Shown one piece after another: positions 7,679 through 16,569 of a stretch of 64,000 bases of DNA. A model generated the notes under the pieces. The model was not told where the DNA came from. It did not search any database and saw only the letters and a list, made by a program, of their open reading frames with translations. The stretch is from 13-2-20CM-66-19 sp036273735 (GTDB lineage Bacteria > Pseudomonadota > Gammaproteobacteria > Steroidobacterales > Steroidobacteraceae). The stretch is from positions 1-64,000 of the forward strand of contig DASUHA010000089.1 of the NCBI GenBank assembly GCA_036273735.1, given 5' to 3'. The position numbers and the translations under genes were made by a program. Positions within the stretch are counted from its first letter, which is position 1; each line of letters opens with the position of its first letter.

Positions 7679-8905
7679 TTGCGCTTCGGGCTGGCCTTAC
7701 GGGTAGGATACGGAGCTCTGGCGGTCCTGCTGGTCTTGGGTGCGGGTGTGGCTTACGCGCAAGTCCCCACCGTCAGCACGGAGGTCACTCGACGCACACC
7801 CTATGAGCTGACCATTCATCTCATCGTTGACGGTCGACCTATGAACCTCGACCGGATGGGGATGTGCCAGTACACCGTTCAACGGTACCACGACGCCCCC
7901 ACCCTAATTGGGTCCATCGGTGGGTGGGCCGATGGTCTGCCTGGGGCAGTAGCGCTCATCCTCCCGGATCAGGAAGGAGTCGTCATCGAATTGCCCAATC
8001 TCTGCCCGGGAGTCGTGCCGCGGCCTGGCGAATCGAACAAGGAAGTGCAAGCTGCTTCTCCTTTGATCGCCGCGGCCACGCTGGTGCACTACACCCCCGG
8101 GGCGATCTGGATACGGGACGTGCGGCGTATCGACAGCTTCGAGCTGTACCCCTCGATCCAGGCCGCTTCGGAGGCGCCACTGCACGTGCGGGTGAGCAAC
8201 ATCAGCGTATGCCCACCTGAGATCGATTCCCATCCGGTACCAGCCACACCGGGGGAAGCGGCCCTCGCACAGCGCTTCGGGTGGACGCAGTTGACGAATG
8301 CGCACAACGTGAACTACGTAGCTCACGTGGCCTACGTGTATCCAGAGTCGCGGTGGGGAGAGAGTACGCTGGCGAGAGAGTTCTTCGCGACGCAACACCA
8401 GTTCTTTGTACTCCCGCCGTTCAATGCTCCCGGGATAGATCCGAGGTATAAGTCAGTAGGACGGGACATCTGGCAGCGAGCTCTGTCTGACGATCCGGTT
8501 GGGAATAGCATCGGAGCGGCTGTCGGATCTATTTTTGGCATGCCGCCGCTGCGTGGATCGTACAACGAGTACGACCAGGCTTACTACGAAGTCCCGCTGG
8601 TGCGCGCGGGAAGCACCTGGGTGCTGAATCCGAAGCTGCGTGGCGTACGGATTTATTACGACTATTCTGAGATACAGCGCGTACCGGGCAAGCAATATTT
8701 CCAGACCGTAATCAAGCGTCCGGGCTGGGGGCCGGATGCGCCACTGACCTACGAGGGAGTCAAGCTATATGCGGCGATGAACAGTCGGCAAAAGCGGTTG
8801 TATCTGCAGCGTCACCCCGATGTCTCGAAAGTGACTGTCGGGACGCTCTTCGATCCAAGAGTTCGGGTCTTGATCCGCGTGGGACTAGCTGAAATCTCCC
8901 GCTAG
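7679..8905 (+). CDS. Exported protein, unknown function
   Basis: The start is placed at TTG 7679 because GGAGGG (7664-7669) lies 9 nt upstream and the reading frame then begins directly with a signal peptide (MRFGLALRVGYGALAVLLVL, cleavage near AYA-Q). A TTG at 7649 gives ten extra residues. The 408-residue product has a few Cys (about residues 55, 105 and 180), many Tyr/Trp-rich strands and a C-terminal helical segment (TYEGVKLYAAMNSRQKRLYL). No catalytic motif was recognised. It forms a pair with the tiny exported protein in front, and is probably periplasmic or surface located. Confidence 0.65.
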   Translation: MRFGLALRVGYGALAVLLVLGAGVAYAQVPTVSTEVTRRTPYELTIHLIVDGRPMNLDRMGMCQYTVQRYHDAPTLIGSIGGWADGLPGAVALILPDQEGVVIELPNLCPGVVPRPGESNKEVQAASPLIAAATLVHYTPGAIWIRDVRRIDSFELYPSIQAASEAPLHVRVSNISVCPPEIDSHPVPATPGEAALAQRFGWTQLTNAHNVNYVAHVAYVYPESRWGESTLAREFFATQHQFFVLPPFNAPGIDPRYKSVGRDIWQRALSDDPVGNSIGAAVGSIFGMPPLRGSYNEYDQAYYEVPLVRAGSTWVLNPKLRGVRIYYDYSEIQRVPGKQYFQTVIKRPGWGPDAPLTYEGVKLYAAMNSRQKRLYLQRHPDVSKVTVGTLFDPRVRVLIRVGLAEISR

Positions 8906-8908
8906 GGA

Positions 8909-9169
8909 TCACAGCAGCTCCATGCCCGCTCCGACGAGCCCGCGACTGGTCGATAACCAGCCCGGCCTTCGCTTCGGCACAAGCGCGATTCTATGGGCTG
9001 AGCCTGCCGGTGCCACCTCGATCCAACGTTGGCCGTCACCGTAGTTGAAATCGAATCGCTTCCCTCTACTGCTGCTCGCCACTTCACCCGCCCTGCAAGG
9101 GTATGCGACAAGTCGTCTATCATTTATCAATAATCCGCTGAACGCGTCGACATGGCCGCCGCCGCTCAC
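8909..9169 (-). pseudogene. Remnant of a VOC (glyoxalase/bleomycin-resistance-like) gene
   Basis: The minus-strand translation contains FDFNYGDGQRWIEVAPAGSA followed by HRIALVP. This closely matches the central strand of VOC-superfamily proteins (typical form: G-x-G-x-R-W-I-E-V-A-P-x-G-A-x-T-x-I-x-L-V-P). The sequence before and after lacks the family's metal-binding and dimer regions and stops about 25 residues later, so only about one third of a normal ~130-residue gene is left. A short true gene is possible but less likely. Confidence 0.4.
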
Positions 9170-9918
9170 TAGGCGCTCGCCGCCATCATTCGGTCCTGGA
9201 GCCGCTTCCGATATCGCCTGCTTAACCGCAGTCGCACCTTGGACGTGAGGACCACCTCGTACTCACCAGTGTCCTGCAGCTCGAGCCCGCCAATCCGATC
9301 GAGGTTCACCACGACCGAGCGATGAATGCGGATGAACTTCTCATCGCCCAAATCCTGCTCGAGCTCGGACAGCGACCGTCGCAGGATGTGCGTGTCACTG
9401 CCCACGTGCAGGCAGGCGTAATAACCGGCGGCTTCAATCCAATCGATGTCATCGACACGGATGAACAGCACCTGTCCCTGGCTGCGGATGACCAGTCTTT
9501 CAGCGGCCGCGCGCCTGGCCGGCAAGTAATGCGCCAGCTTTTCCTTGGCACGGGTCAAAGCACGAGCGAACCGCGCATCGTCGAATGGCTTCAGCAGGTA
9601 ATCCAGCGCTCCGGCCTCAAAAGCACGCAATGCATACTCATCATACGCAGTCACAAAGATGATGACCGGCGGCAGCTCGCCGCCCAGCAACTCGAGCACG
9701 TCGAAGCCATCACATTCGGGCATCTGCACATCGAGGAATACGAGGTCGGGCTTCGATCTTCTGATCTCCTGGATGGCATCGAGGCCGGATGAGGCTTCGA
9801 CGACGGACTGAATGCTCGGATCGCGACCCAGGAGCACGGTCACATTGCGACGCGCCAATGCCTCGTCATCGACGACGAGCGCTCGTATAGGCACCTCCCG
9901 TTTCTCGCCGAGCGCCAT
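9169..9918 (-). CDS. LytTR-type response regulator
   Basis: A 249-residue transcription regulator of the LytR/AlgR class. The receiver domain (about 10-130) has the acidic pair DDE (17-19), the phospho-acceptor Asp at about 63 in LVFLDVQMPECDG, the Thr of FVTAYDEYA and the Lys of YLLKPFDD. A LytTR DNA-binding domain (about 140-245) follows, with the typical WIEAAGYYACLHV and FIRIHRSVVVNLDRI blocks. Its ATG directly abuts the stop of the sensor kinase gene, so the two form a two-component system. LytTR proteins bind paired direct repeats; the divergent exported protein and TonB-dependent receptor nearby are possible targets. Confidence 0.92.
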   Translation of the reverse strand: MALGEKREVPIRALVVDDEALARRNVTVLLGRDPSIQSVVEASSGLDAIQEIRRSKPDLVFLDVQMPECDGFDVLELLGGELPPVIIFVTAYDEYALRAFEAGALDYLLKPFDDARFARALTRAKEKLAHYLPARRAAAERLVIRSQGQVLFIRVDDIDWIEAAGYYACLHVGSDTHILRRSLSELEQDLGDEKFIRIHRSVVVNLDRIGGLELQDTGEYEVVLTSKVRLRLSRRYRKRLQDRMMAASA

Positions 9919-11019
9919 CTACGCTTCCCTGAAGGGCATCGTCACCACTACCTCCACTCCGGCCGGATTGGGGCGTCTCAATTCCAAGCCGGATTCGCTG
10001 CCGTGAAGGATCTGCAGGCGCGTGCGCAGGTTGCGAAGGCCTACACCCGTCTGCGTCATCCCCTCCTCCACCGGCGAGCCGGGAGCGTCATTGTAGACGG
10101 TAAGGCGAAGCCGGCTCCCGTCGCGTGCGCCATTGACCTGAACGGTTCCCCCGGCAACGCGCTTGGCGATGCCGTGCTTGATTGCGTTCTCAACGAGCGG
10201 CTGCAACAGCAAGTTGGGAACCTGGGCTCCGAGCAGCTCCACGGGGATATCGACGTTCACCCTGAGCCGCTCGCCAAAGCGCACTTTTTGAATGTCGAGA
10301 TAGCGTTGCAGATACTCGACCTCCTCCTGCAGCGCCACCTGCGAGCGATGGGAATCCTCCGATGCGCGCCGCAGAAACTCGCTGAGACCGACGATCATGC
10401 TCACTGCGGCATCGTTCATGTGGTCGCGCACCAAACCCGCAATGGAATTGAGCGCGTTGTACATGAAGTGCGGCTCCATCTGCCTTCGTAGAGCCGCCAG
10501 CTGCGCCTTCGAGAGCTCCTCGTTGAGTCGAGAGGTTTCGGCGATCTGGCGCGCGACGTTTTCGCGTGCATCCACGAGGAAGGTCACCGTCACGATGAGC
10601 ACGTAGGCAATCAGGAAGGTGAGCACCTGAAAGATGAGTGTGGCGGTCCAGGTATCCAGAAACGTCGGCCACACCCGGTTGCCATATGGGTTGAAGGCCA
10701 TCTGAAGCAGGGTGGACCAGACTTCCGCGACGGCGCTGATCGTGGCGAAGGCCACGAGGTGCACGCACGCCGTTTTCACGCTTATGCCACGGACGATCGG
10801 ATATCGCCTGGCGAGGCGAATCACGAGTGGCGTAACCAGCATCCATGGCAGCCAGGACGCGAGCTCGGTCGAGAAAAGCGGAAACCACGGGGGCGGATGC
10901 TTGTGTTCGGTATGGATGACGAGCACGTTCTGGCTGGCATCGAACAGCCCTCCCGCGCACCAGATCGCGGCAATCCAGCGCCAACTGGTTGGGCGTGTCG
11001 CATCAGGTGCAGAGCTCAT
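9919..11019 (-). CDS. LytS/YehU-type sensor histidine kinase
   Basis: The ATG at 11019 gives 366 residues; in-frame starts exist up to 11118. The N-terminal half has several transmembrane helices (about residues 15-30, 50-70, 85-105 and 125-148), with no large periplasmic domain. The His_kinase domain contains RRQMEPHFMYNALNSIAGLV with the phospho-accepting His at about 184, and the HATPase part has LLLQPLVENAIKHGI (N box) and GVGLRNLRTRLQ (G box). This is the family that pairs with LytTR regulators, and the regulator gene follows without a gap. The signal is unknown. The promoter must lie in 11020-11205, divergent from the exported protein gene. Confidence 0.9.
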   Translation of the reverse strand: MSSAPDATRPTSWRWIAAIWCAGGLFDASQNVLVIHTEHKHPPPWFPLFSTELASWLPWMLVTPLVIRLARRYPIVRGISVKTACVHLVAFATISAVAEVWSTLLQMAFNPYGNRVWPTFLDTWTATLIFQVLTFLIAYVLIVTVTFLVDARENVARQIAETSRLNEELSKAQLAALRRQMEPHFMYNALNSIAGLVRDHMNDAAVSMIVGLSEFLRRASEDSHRSQVALQEEVEYLQRYLDIQKVRFGERLRVNVDIPVELLGAQVPNLLLQPLVENAIKHGIAKRVAGGTVQVNGARDGSRLRLTVYNDAPGSPVEEGMTQTGVGLRNLRTRLQILHGSESGLELRRPNPAGVEVVVTMPFREA

Positions 11020-11205
11020 GGCCGCTACTCTACGCCAATACATCATCGGCGCGAACTGACCGATGCAGCGAGTGGCTGCTCGCGTGCAGTAGGCGGTATC
11101 CGCTCGCCCGATCGTCACACCTACACTGAAGTCACAGGTCGCAATGGCCCGCGGCTCATCAACCGAGCCGGCTGGGCGACAGCGGGTACCAGAGGAAAAA
11201 AAGAG

Positions 11206-11442
11206 ATGCAGAGGCGTACGTTCAAGTGGTCAGTTTCCACGGGATTACTGGCGGCGGCGGGTCTGTCGTTCACGGGCTTTGGCACACACGCGGTAGCGGC
11301 AAATAGGGAGACCCGGTGGTCATACGATGACCTCAGGTCTGACTCGTTCGTCTATCGCGCTGAAGTGTCCAGCGATGGCGGTAGGAGCTGGAAGCTGCAG
11401 TCGGAATACCACATGAGCAGGCGCTATGAGGCCCAGAAGTGA
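11206..11442 (+). CDS. Small exported protein coupled to a TonB-dependent receptor
   Basis: A 78-residue protein starting at ATG 11206 behind a strong purine-rich ribosome binding site (GAGGAAAAAAAGAG). Residues 1-33 are a signal peptide, with a twin-arginine-like MQRRTF start and cleavage near AVAA-N. The mature part contains DGGRSWKLQSEYHMSRR, loosely similar to the last strands of small DUF1579-like proteins; this is weak. Its TGA overlaps the GTG start of the receptor gene (GTGA at 11439-11442), so the two are translationally coupled. It may act with the receptor in the periplasm. Confidence 0.6.
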   Translation: MQRRTFKWSVSTGLLAAAGLSFTGFGTHAVAANRETRWSYDDLRSDSFVYRAEVSSDGGRSWKLQSEYHMSRRYEAQK

Positions 11443-13397
11443 CGCGGTTCAACGCGCCGCGGTCACTTGCGGTCGTCCTCGCTTTGGCTGCCCCAATCTT
11501 CCAGATCACTCCCGCACACGCCCAGCACGCCGCCGACAATCCGGTTGCCTCGGCGCAGGATGCGTTTGGCTTGACGCTGGGACTCGAGACCATTGGGATG
11601 TACAGCCCAGGTCAGGTGCGCGGCTTCAGTCCACAATCGGCCGGCAACGTGCGCATCGACGGCCTTTATTTCGATCAGCAGGGCAGTCTGTCCAATCGTG
11701 TCATCGAGGGGTCGACCATTCGCGTCGGCGTAAGTGAGATCGGCTATGCGTTCCCAGCGCCGACCGGCATCGTGGACTTTCAGCTCCGTCATCCCGGCGA
11801 CGGCACTCCGAGTGCCACGGTCATTGCAAACGCCGGTCCCTACCAGGCGCGGGGCATCAGCATTGATGGGACGGTGCCCCTCGCCGGCAAAGAGTTGCTC
11901 CTGCCGATCGGGGTAAGCACTCAAGTCAGCACATCGACACCCTACGGATCCTACCCCGGGTACACATCGACGGTGACGAGCGCAGGAGCCACACCGCAAT
12001 GGTCGCCGAATGACCACGTCACGATACGGGCCCTGTTTGACTGGCAGCAAACCCGGGACGCTACGACGTTTCCCCTCTTCTTCACCGCCGGCGACTTCCT
12101 GCCTCCTGTGATCCCCCACGGCTACCTGGGTCAGGATTGGGCCAAAGGCCGCAGCACGAACGAAAACCTCGGCGCTATGGTGGCCGCACGGCTGAATTCG
12201 ACATGGTCGCTGAACGCAGGCGTTTTCCACTCCTCCTCCGACAGTCCGTTGAGCTTCGCGGATCTGTACACCGACGTTCGACCGGACGGCCGGTCCGATC
12301 ATCTGGTGGTAGGGTTTCCGGATCAGAGCGCCGCGTCCACTTCCGGGGAGGCGCGGCTGTCAGGTCGCTGGCGTGCAGGCGATTGGCGCAGTGAGCTCAT
12401 TTTGCTCGCTCGCGGTCGCGACGTTCTGGCGCGTTACGGCGGCGAAGACGTCGCCGACCTGGGGCAAGTCAACATCGGCAGCGGGCTTCAGGCGCCCGAG
12501 CCGACGTTCGCATACTCGATGCTGACCGATGACCAAACGAAGTTGTGGAGCGTCGGCACGGCTTACCACGTAGACTGGCGGGGGCTCGTCGAGCTCGAGA
12601 TGGGCCTCCAGGAGGAGCACTACAGGAAGAACGTCGCCTCCCCAGGACTACCGGACAGCGCGATAACGGATCATCCTCTACGTGCCTACGGCAACTCGGC
12701 CGTCGCCCTCACCCGCCGCCTCACCCTCTATGCCGGCTACACGGAGGGTCTCGAAGACTCTGGTGTTGCGCCCAACGCCGCGGAGAATCGTGGGGCCGTA
12801 CTGCCGGCGTCCCGCACCTGGCAGGCGGAGTCGGGAGTGCGCTACCTTGCGACACCTCGCTTCAAGGTCATTGCGGGCGTATACGAGCTTCAAAAGCCGT
12901 ATTTCAATCTGGATACGAGCAACGTCGACCGCGACCTCGGAGTCCAGCGGGCGAAGGGCGTAGAGCTGTCGGTCTCCGGCCAGCAGATCGCGCATTTCGA
13001 CATCAATGCCGGCGTCCTCTATGCGAAGGTTGGAATCATCGGGCACGACCTCGCGGGCGAAGGCGTTGGTCCGATCGCGATCGGACAGCCCCGCCTGCAG
13101 TACGTGGTCAATGTGAATTACACCCTGCCGCGTTGGCCGGCCATCTCGCTTGACCTGGCGGCCATCCATTTCGGCGCGGAGCCAGCCAGCGTGGACAACC
13201 GCATTTACACGCCCGCAGTCACCCAGCTCAACATCGGCGGTCGATACAGATTCACCCTGCTCGGTAAGAACAGCACTCTGCGCGTACAGGTACAGAATGC
13301 GCCGAATACCTACTGGTGGAGCAACGTCTATACGCCCGGAGACTTTGAGTGGCCAGCGCCGCGCACGGTGTTCGCGTACATTACGACAGACCTTTGA
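11439..13397 (+). CDS. TonB-dependent outer-membrane receptor
   Basis: A 652-residue protein with a signal peptide ending at AHA-Q (about residue 29). It lacks a clear TonB box, but the plug-like part is visible: GQVRGFSPQSAGNVRIDGLY and a TIRVGVSEIGYAFPAPTGIV block near residues 55-115. A long series of amphipathic beta strands follows, such as LYAGYTEGLEDSG, FKVIAGVYELQKPYF and VQRAKGVELSVSG, and the chain ends in a FAYITTDL strand. These are typical of siderophore-type TonB-dependent receptors. The start is GTG, overlapping the upstream gene by 4 nt. The substrate cannot be deduced. The divergent LytS/LytTR pair may regulate it. Confidence 0.85.
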   Translation: MTRFNAPRSLAVVLALAAPIFQITPAHAQHAADNPVASAQDAFGLTLGLETIGMYSPGQVRGFSPQSAGNVRIDGLYFDQQGSLSNRVIEGSTIRVGVSEIGYAFPAPTGIVDFQLRHPGDGTPSATVIANAGPYQARGISIDGTVPLAGKELLLPIGVSTQVSTSTPYGSYPGYTSTVTSAGATPQWSPNDHVTIRALFDWQQTRDATTFPLFFTAGDFLPPVIPHGYLGQDWAKGRSTNENLGAMVAARLNSTWSLNAGVFHSSSDSPLSFADLYTDVRPDGRSDHLVVGFPDQSAASTSGEARLSGRWRAGDWRSELILLARGRDVLARYGGEDVADLGQVNIGSGLQAPEPTFAYSMLTDDQTKLWSVGTAYHVDWRGLVELEMGLQEEHYRKNVASPGLPDSAITDHPLRAYGNSAVALTRRLTLYAGYTEGLEDSGVAPNAAENRGAVLPASRTWQAESGVRYLATPRFKVIAGVYELQKPYFNLDTSNVDRDLGVQRAKGVELSVSGQQIAHFDINAGVLYAKVGIIGHDLAGEGVGPIAIGQPRLQYVVNVNYTLPRWPAISLDLAAIHFGAEPASVDNRIYTPAVTQLNIGGRYRFTLLGKNSTLRVQVQNAPNTYWWSNVYTPGDFEWPAPRTVFAYITTDL

Positions 13398-13418
13398 ACC
13401 CGACCGGGCGCTCTCCGC

Positions 13419-14201
13419 CTACCGCTCCTGCTTGGAGCAGCCGCAAGTCGACTCATGGTAGCGACCATTGGGCTCGACGTTACCGCCTTTGCCATACATG
13501 TCGCGAGGACGCGCCCAGTCGGTCAGCGAATGATATGGGCCGTTCTCGTTGCGGCCCTTCGGCATCGAATCGAGAATGCCGTAGATCCCGAGGACCTCTT
13601 CGCCACCGCGGGCATACGCGGAGTACGTATGGAATATCTCGTCCGCCTCATTCCTGTAGAAGATGCTGCGGCCTGAAAGGTCCAGGAAGTCGCGCGCCCA
13701 ATCCGGTGCCTGCCGGAAATTGTACTGGGCGCGCCCGGCCGCGACGTCCTCGGGCCTGAACGAGACATTGAAGTCGTAATTGAAGTCGCTATTGAAGGAT
13801 GAGACCCAGAGGAATCTCCAGCCCATCCGCTTGCGGACGACCTCGATCTCCTCGATCGGCGCCCGGGCGATGACGACATAGCTGATGTCGTGGTTCTCGA
13901 GATGCGGCAGGAGGTCGGTCATATGATCGACCTCCAGGGAGCAGCCCACGCATTGATGATGAGCCCCCGGCGCCATCATGAAGTGCTTGATGTAGAGCTG
14001 ACTGCGGCTCTGGAACAGGTCCGACAGGGTGAGTTTCCCGTCCGGCCCGTCGAAGATGTAGTCCTTCTCGATCCGTACCCAAGGGAGTCTCAGACGCTCC
14101 GCGGAGACGAGGTCCCGGTGCCGCGTCAAAGCTTTTTCCTGCTCGAGGAGTTTCTTCCGCGCCGCGAGCCACTCGTCCCGGGAAACGATCTGATGCTGCA
14201 T
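13419..14201 (-). CDS. DUF899 family (thioredoxin-fold) protein
   Basis: A 260-residue cytoplasmic protein that matches DUF899 along its whole length: the N-terminal helix EWLAARKKLLEQEKALTRHR, LPWVRIEKDYIFDGPDGKLT, the HHQCVGCSLEVDHM block with a CxxC-like pair near residues 84-87, FNYDFNVSF, and a C-terminal RHDMYGKGGN-like region. The family has a thioredoxin-like fold, but its reaction is not established. The C-terminus carries an extra CGC tail. It is convergent with the receptor gene, with only 21 nt between stops. Confidence 0.85.
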   Translation of the reverse strand: MQHQIVSRDEWLAARKKLLEQEKALTRHRDLVSAERLRLPWVRIEKDYIFDGPDGKLTLSDLFQSRSQLYIKHFMMAPGAHHQCVGCSLEVDHMTDLLPHLENHDISYVVIARAPIEEIEVVRKRMGWRFLWVSSFNSDFNYDFNVSFRPEDVAAGRAQYNFRQAPDWARDFLDLSGRSIFYRNEADEIFHTYSAYARGGEEVLGIYGILDSMPKGRNENGPYHSLTDWARPRDMYGKGGNVEPNGRYHESTCGCSKQER

Positions 14202-14428
14202 GTCACGCTCCTCTTCACTTGTGTGACAGCTGCTTTGCGGGAGCCATGCCTCGAGCTCCTCGAGAGAACGGCTCAGTCCGCCTCGGCAGCGCGTCTGCTC
14301 AGAGGATTGCCGAACGCGCCGGGCGACAATCGACAGGCGGTTTTATAGTTTTAGCTATTTCAGGCGACAATGCTTATGCATTAAGGGTTTATCCGTAATA
14401 CATCCTGTAGCACATTAAGCTTTGGAGC

Positions 14429-15100
14429 CTATCCGACCGCGCGAGCGAGGCCCTCATCGTCGCAAGCGAGCGAGTTGATTCTGGGGCTCACGGCGTGGCT
14501 CATCAGGATGGCATCGGGAGTCGTCCGCAGCAGAGCCCGCGCCTCGACTGGCGTGCCGCGAAGCCAGGCCTCATAGTGCTCGGCCCCAATGATCGCCGGC
14601 ATTTCCTGCGTGGCCGTTTGGATTGCGGCGAGCGGCGCGCTCGCGGGCACGGTGAAGATCGCGCACCCCTCGATCACATCGCCATCTTCGCCCTCCGTAC
14701 GATCCCAAAGCGCTGCGACGCCGAACACCGGCCTATCCTTGATCCGCACGAAATAAGGTTGGCGATATCCCGCCGGGGTCAGGCGCCAGGTATAAAAGCC
14801 TGCGAACGGAAGGATGCAGCGCTGCCCATTCAGCCAGGGCCCGTGGAACAGCGCGCTGCGCTCCAAGCCATCGCTCGAAAGGCGCAGCCACTGCGCGATG
14901 GACGCATCGCCCTCGGCCCACCCTGGAATCAGGCCCCAGCGCATCATCACCGCCTCAGACCCGCCCTCGTGCAGGCGCACGGCGGGAACGTAGCGGCACG
15001 GGGCGACATTGAAGCTGGCCGAGAACTTCCACCATCTGTGCTCCGGCGCAAGCTCGCGCTCCGCCAGCTCCTGATCCGGCACGGCATATCTCTCGCACAT
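14429..15100 (-). CDS. SRAP (HMCES/YedK-like) protein with altered active site
   Basis: The start is fixed at ATG 15100 because SRAP proteins use Cys2 as the covalent nucleophile after Met removal, and this start gives M-C-E-R-Y. The 223-residue product keeps FNVAP and MRWGLIPGWA and the overall SRAP order. In YedK the abasic-site cross-link uses Cys2, Asn75, Glu105 (in GWFEW) and His160 (in IHDRRP). Here the GWFEW position reads GFYTW (Glu to Thr), the IHDRRP position reads ATQEMP (His to Thr), and the NARVET segment is replaced. So it may bind or cross-link differently, or have lost activity. It is monocistronic. Confidence 0.8.
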   Translation of the reverse strand: MCERYAVPDQELAERELAPEHRWWKFSASFNVAPCRYVPAVRLHEGGSEAVMMRWGLIPGWAEGDASIAQWLRLSSDGLERSALFHGPWLNGQRCILPFAGFYTWRLTPAGYRQPYFVRIKDRPVFGVAALWDRTEGEDGDVIEGCAIFTVPASAPLAAIQTATQEMPAIIGAEHYEAWLRGTPVEARALLRTTPDAILMSHAVSPRINSLACDDEGLARAVG

Positions 15101-15403
15101 CCCGAGAGCGTATCCGACATAACCCTCAGGGCCCTGTGACGCAGTGCACCGGACCGGATCGTGCGCGCTTGACCTCAGCCATTGGGCCTGCGAGGCCATC
15201 GGGCGCGCGCCCCTTCATTGGGCCACAGGATCACGCCCGCGCCGCCTGTCAAGGACATCCCTCACGTCCCCGATTCGCGACCCCGTCCGTCCCCCCGAAA
15301 CCGCCGCCGGTCGGATAGGCCTTCGATACTGTCGCATCGCACGGGAAGCCGCGCTCATGTTCACGTAGAGTTCGCCGCACCGTGAGGTTGCAGAAATACA
15401 ACC
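15101..15403. other. Intergenic region upstream of the SRAP gene and the minor-pilin operon
   Basis: About 300 nt between divergent genes, so it must carry both promoters. I see no clear sigma-70, sigma-54 or operator motif and no strong hairpin in it. Short frames inside it do not look coding. Confidence 0.4.
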
Positions 15404-16015
15404 GTGCAACACTTGACTACAACCCGGCTCATTGACTGCTCGCCAGAGGCGAGACGCCCGGTGCCTGCGCCCGACGAGGCAGGCATCACTCTCGTCGAGC
15501 TGCTGATCGTGATCACGCTCATGGCCATCCTGATGGGCATCGGAGTCCCCTCCTACCGATACGTCACGACCTCCAATCGCATGGCGACGGAAGTGAACTC
15601 CCTCCTGGGAGACCTGCAATACGCCCGCTCGGAAGCGGCGCGGGAAGGCCAGTTCGTAGCGGTCTGCGCGGCCCAGAGCACGAGCACGCCGACCTGCGCG
15701 GCATCCACGACCGCCAACTGGCAGAACGGTTGGATCATCTTCTCTGACGTCAACAACGACGGTACCTACGAGAGCGCCAGCGAGGTGCTGCTGCGCGTCC
15801 GCAATGGCTTCTCGAGCTCCGATACCTTCGTATCCAGCCCTGCAACCGGCATCGTCACCTTCAACAGGGACGGGTTCGCGCACCTCGGCAACGCGAACAC
15901 CCGCCTCACCCTGCACGACTCCAGCGCGACCCAAACCTACACGCGCTGCCTGGATATCTCGCAGGCGGGCATGATGACCACGCAGACCAACTCCTCCGAC
16001 GGGACCTGCCAATGA
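15404..16015 (+). CDS. fimT: Type IV pilus minor pilin, FimT/FimU-GspH type
   Basis: A 203-residue prepilin. The class III signal is AG-ITLVELLIVITLMAILMG, with cleavage before Ile and Glu at +5, followed by the hydrophobic helix. The GspH/FimT globular domain follows (LLGDLQYARSEAAREGQFVAV, then VTFNRDGFAHLG). The GTG at 15404 gives a 28-residue leader. A GTG at 15461 gives a more usual short leader and has a better ribosome binding site (AGAGGCGAG), so it may be the true start. It is first in the operon fimT-pilV-pilW-pilX-pilY1-pilE. These minor pilins prime pilus assembly with PilY1. The stop overlaps the pilV start (ATGA). Confidence 0.88.
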   Translation: MQHLTTTRLIDCSPEARRPVPAPDEAGITLVELLIVITLMAILMGIGVPSYRYVTTSNRMATEVNSLLGDLQYARSEAAREGQFVAVCAAQSTSTPTCAASTTANWQNGWIIFSDVNNDGTYESASEVLLRVRNGFSSSDTFVSSPATGIVTFNRDGFAHLGNANTRLTLHDSSATQTYTRCLDISQAGMMTTQTNSSDGTCQ

Positions 16016-16569
16016 GCCGCCATCACCCGACGAGCCCGATGCTCGGTTTCAGCCTCGTGGAGGTGATGGTTGCCCTGATCATCATCTGCGTCGGACTGCT
16101 CGGGATCGCGAAGCTCCAGGCGCTCATGCTTTCGAACACCGGCGCCTCGCGCACGCGAGCCCTCGCGGCCCTGGAAGCATCAAGCATCGCGGCGACCATG
16201 CACGCGGACCGTGATTACTGGGCAAGCACTACGCCGCCGGCGACGACCACTGTCAACGACATAGTCGGCCATCAAGGCATCACCAGCACCGATCCAGTGC
16301 TGACGACTTCACCGGACTGCACTGTCACTGGCGCGGACGCGCCTTGCACGGTGCCGGCAAAAATGGCCGCTTACGATTTGCATACTTGGATGAACGACAT
16401 GTTCACCACCCTGCCGGGCTCGACGACCCTCATTGCCTGCGCCCCCGTTCTCGGTGCGGTGAACTGCACGATCAGCATCAGCTGGCAGGAGAAAACGGGG
16501 GCGGTGAACTCCCAGGAGGGGGTGAACACCTTCCAGAGTCAGACCTATCAGCTCGTGGTGGACCCATGA
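16012..16569 (+). CDS. pilV: Type IV pilus minor pilin PilV
   Basis: A 185-residue prepilin with leader MSRHHPTSPMLG and cleavage before FSLVEVMVALIIICVGLLGI. The pattern after the helix (KLQALMLSNTGASRTRALAA) is typical of PilV. Ser-x-Ala-rich globular domain with Cys near residues 103, 110, 145 and 151 that could form disulfides. Starts inside the fimT stop and ends inside the pilW start (ATGA in both cases), so translation of the three is coupled. It acts in the inner membrane and pilus tip complex. Confidence 0.9.
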   Translation: MSRHHPTSPMLGFSLVEVMVALIIICVGLLGIAKLQALMLSNTGASRTRALAALEASSIAATMHADRDYWASTTPPATTTVNDIVGHQGITSTDPVLTTSPDCTVTGADAPCTVPAKMAAYDLHTWMNDMFTTLPGSTTLIACAPVLGAVNCTISISWQEKTGAVNSQEGVNTFQSQTYQLVVDP

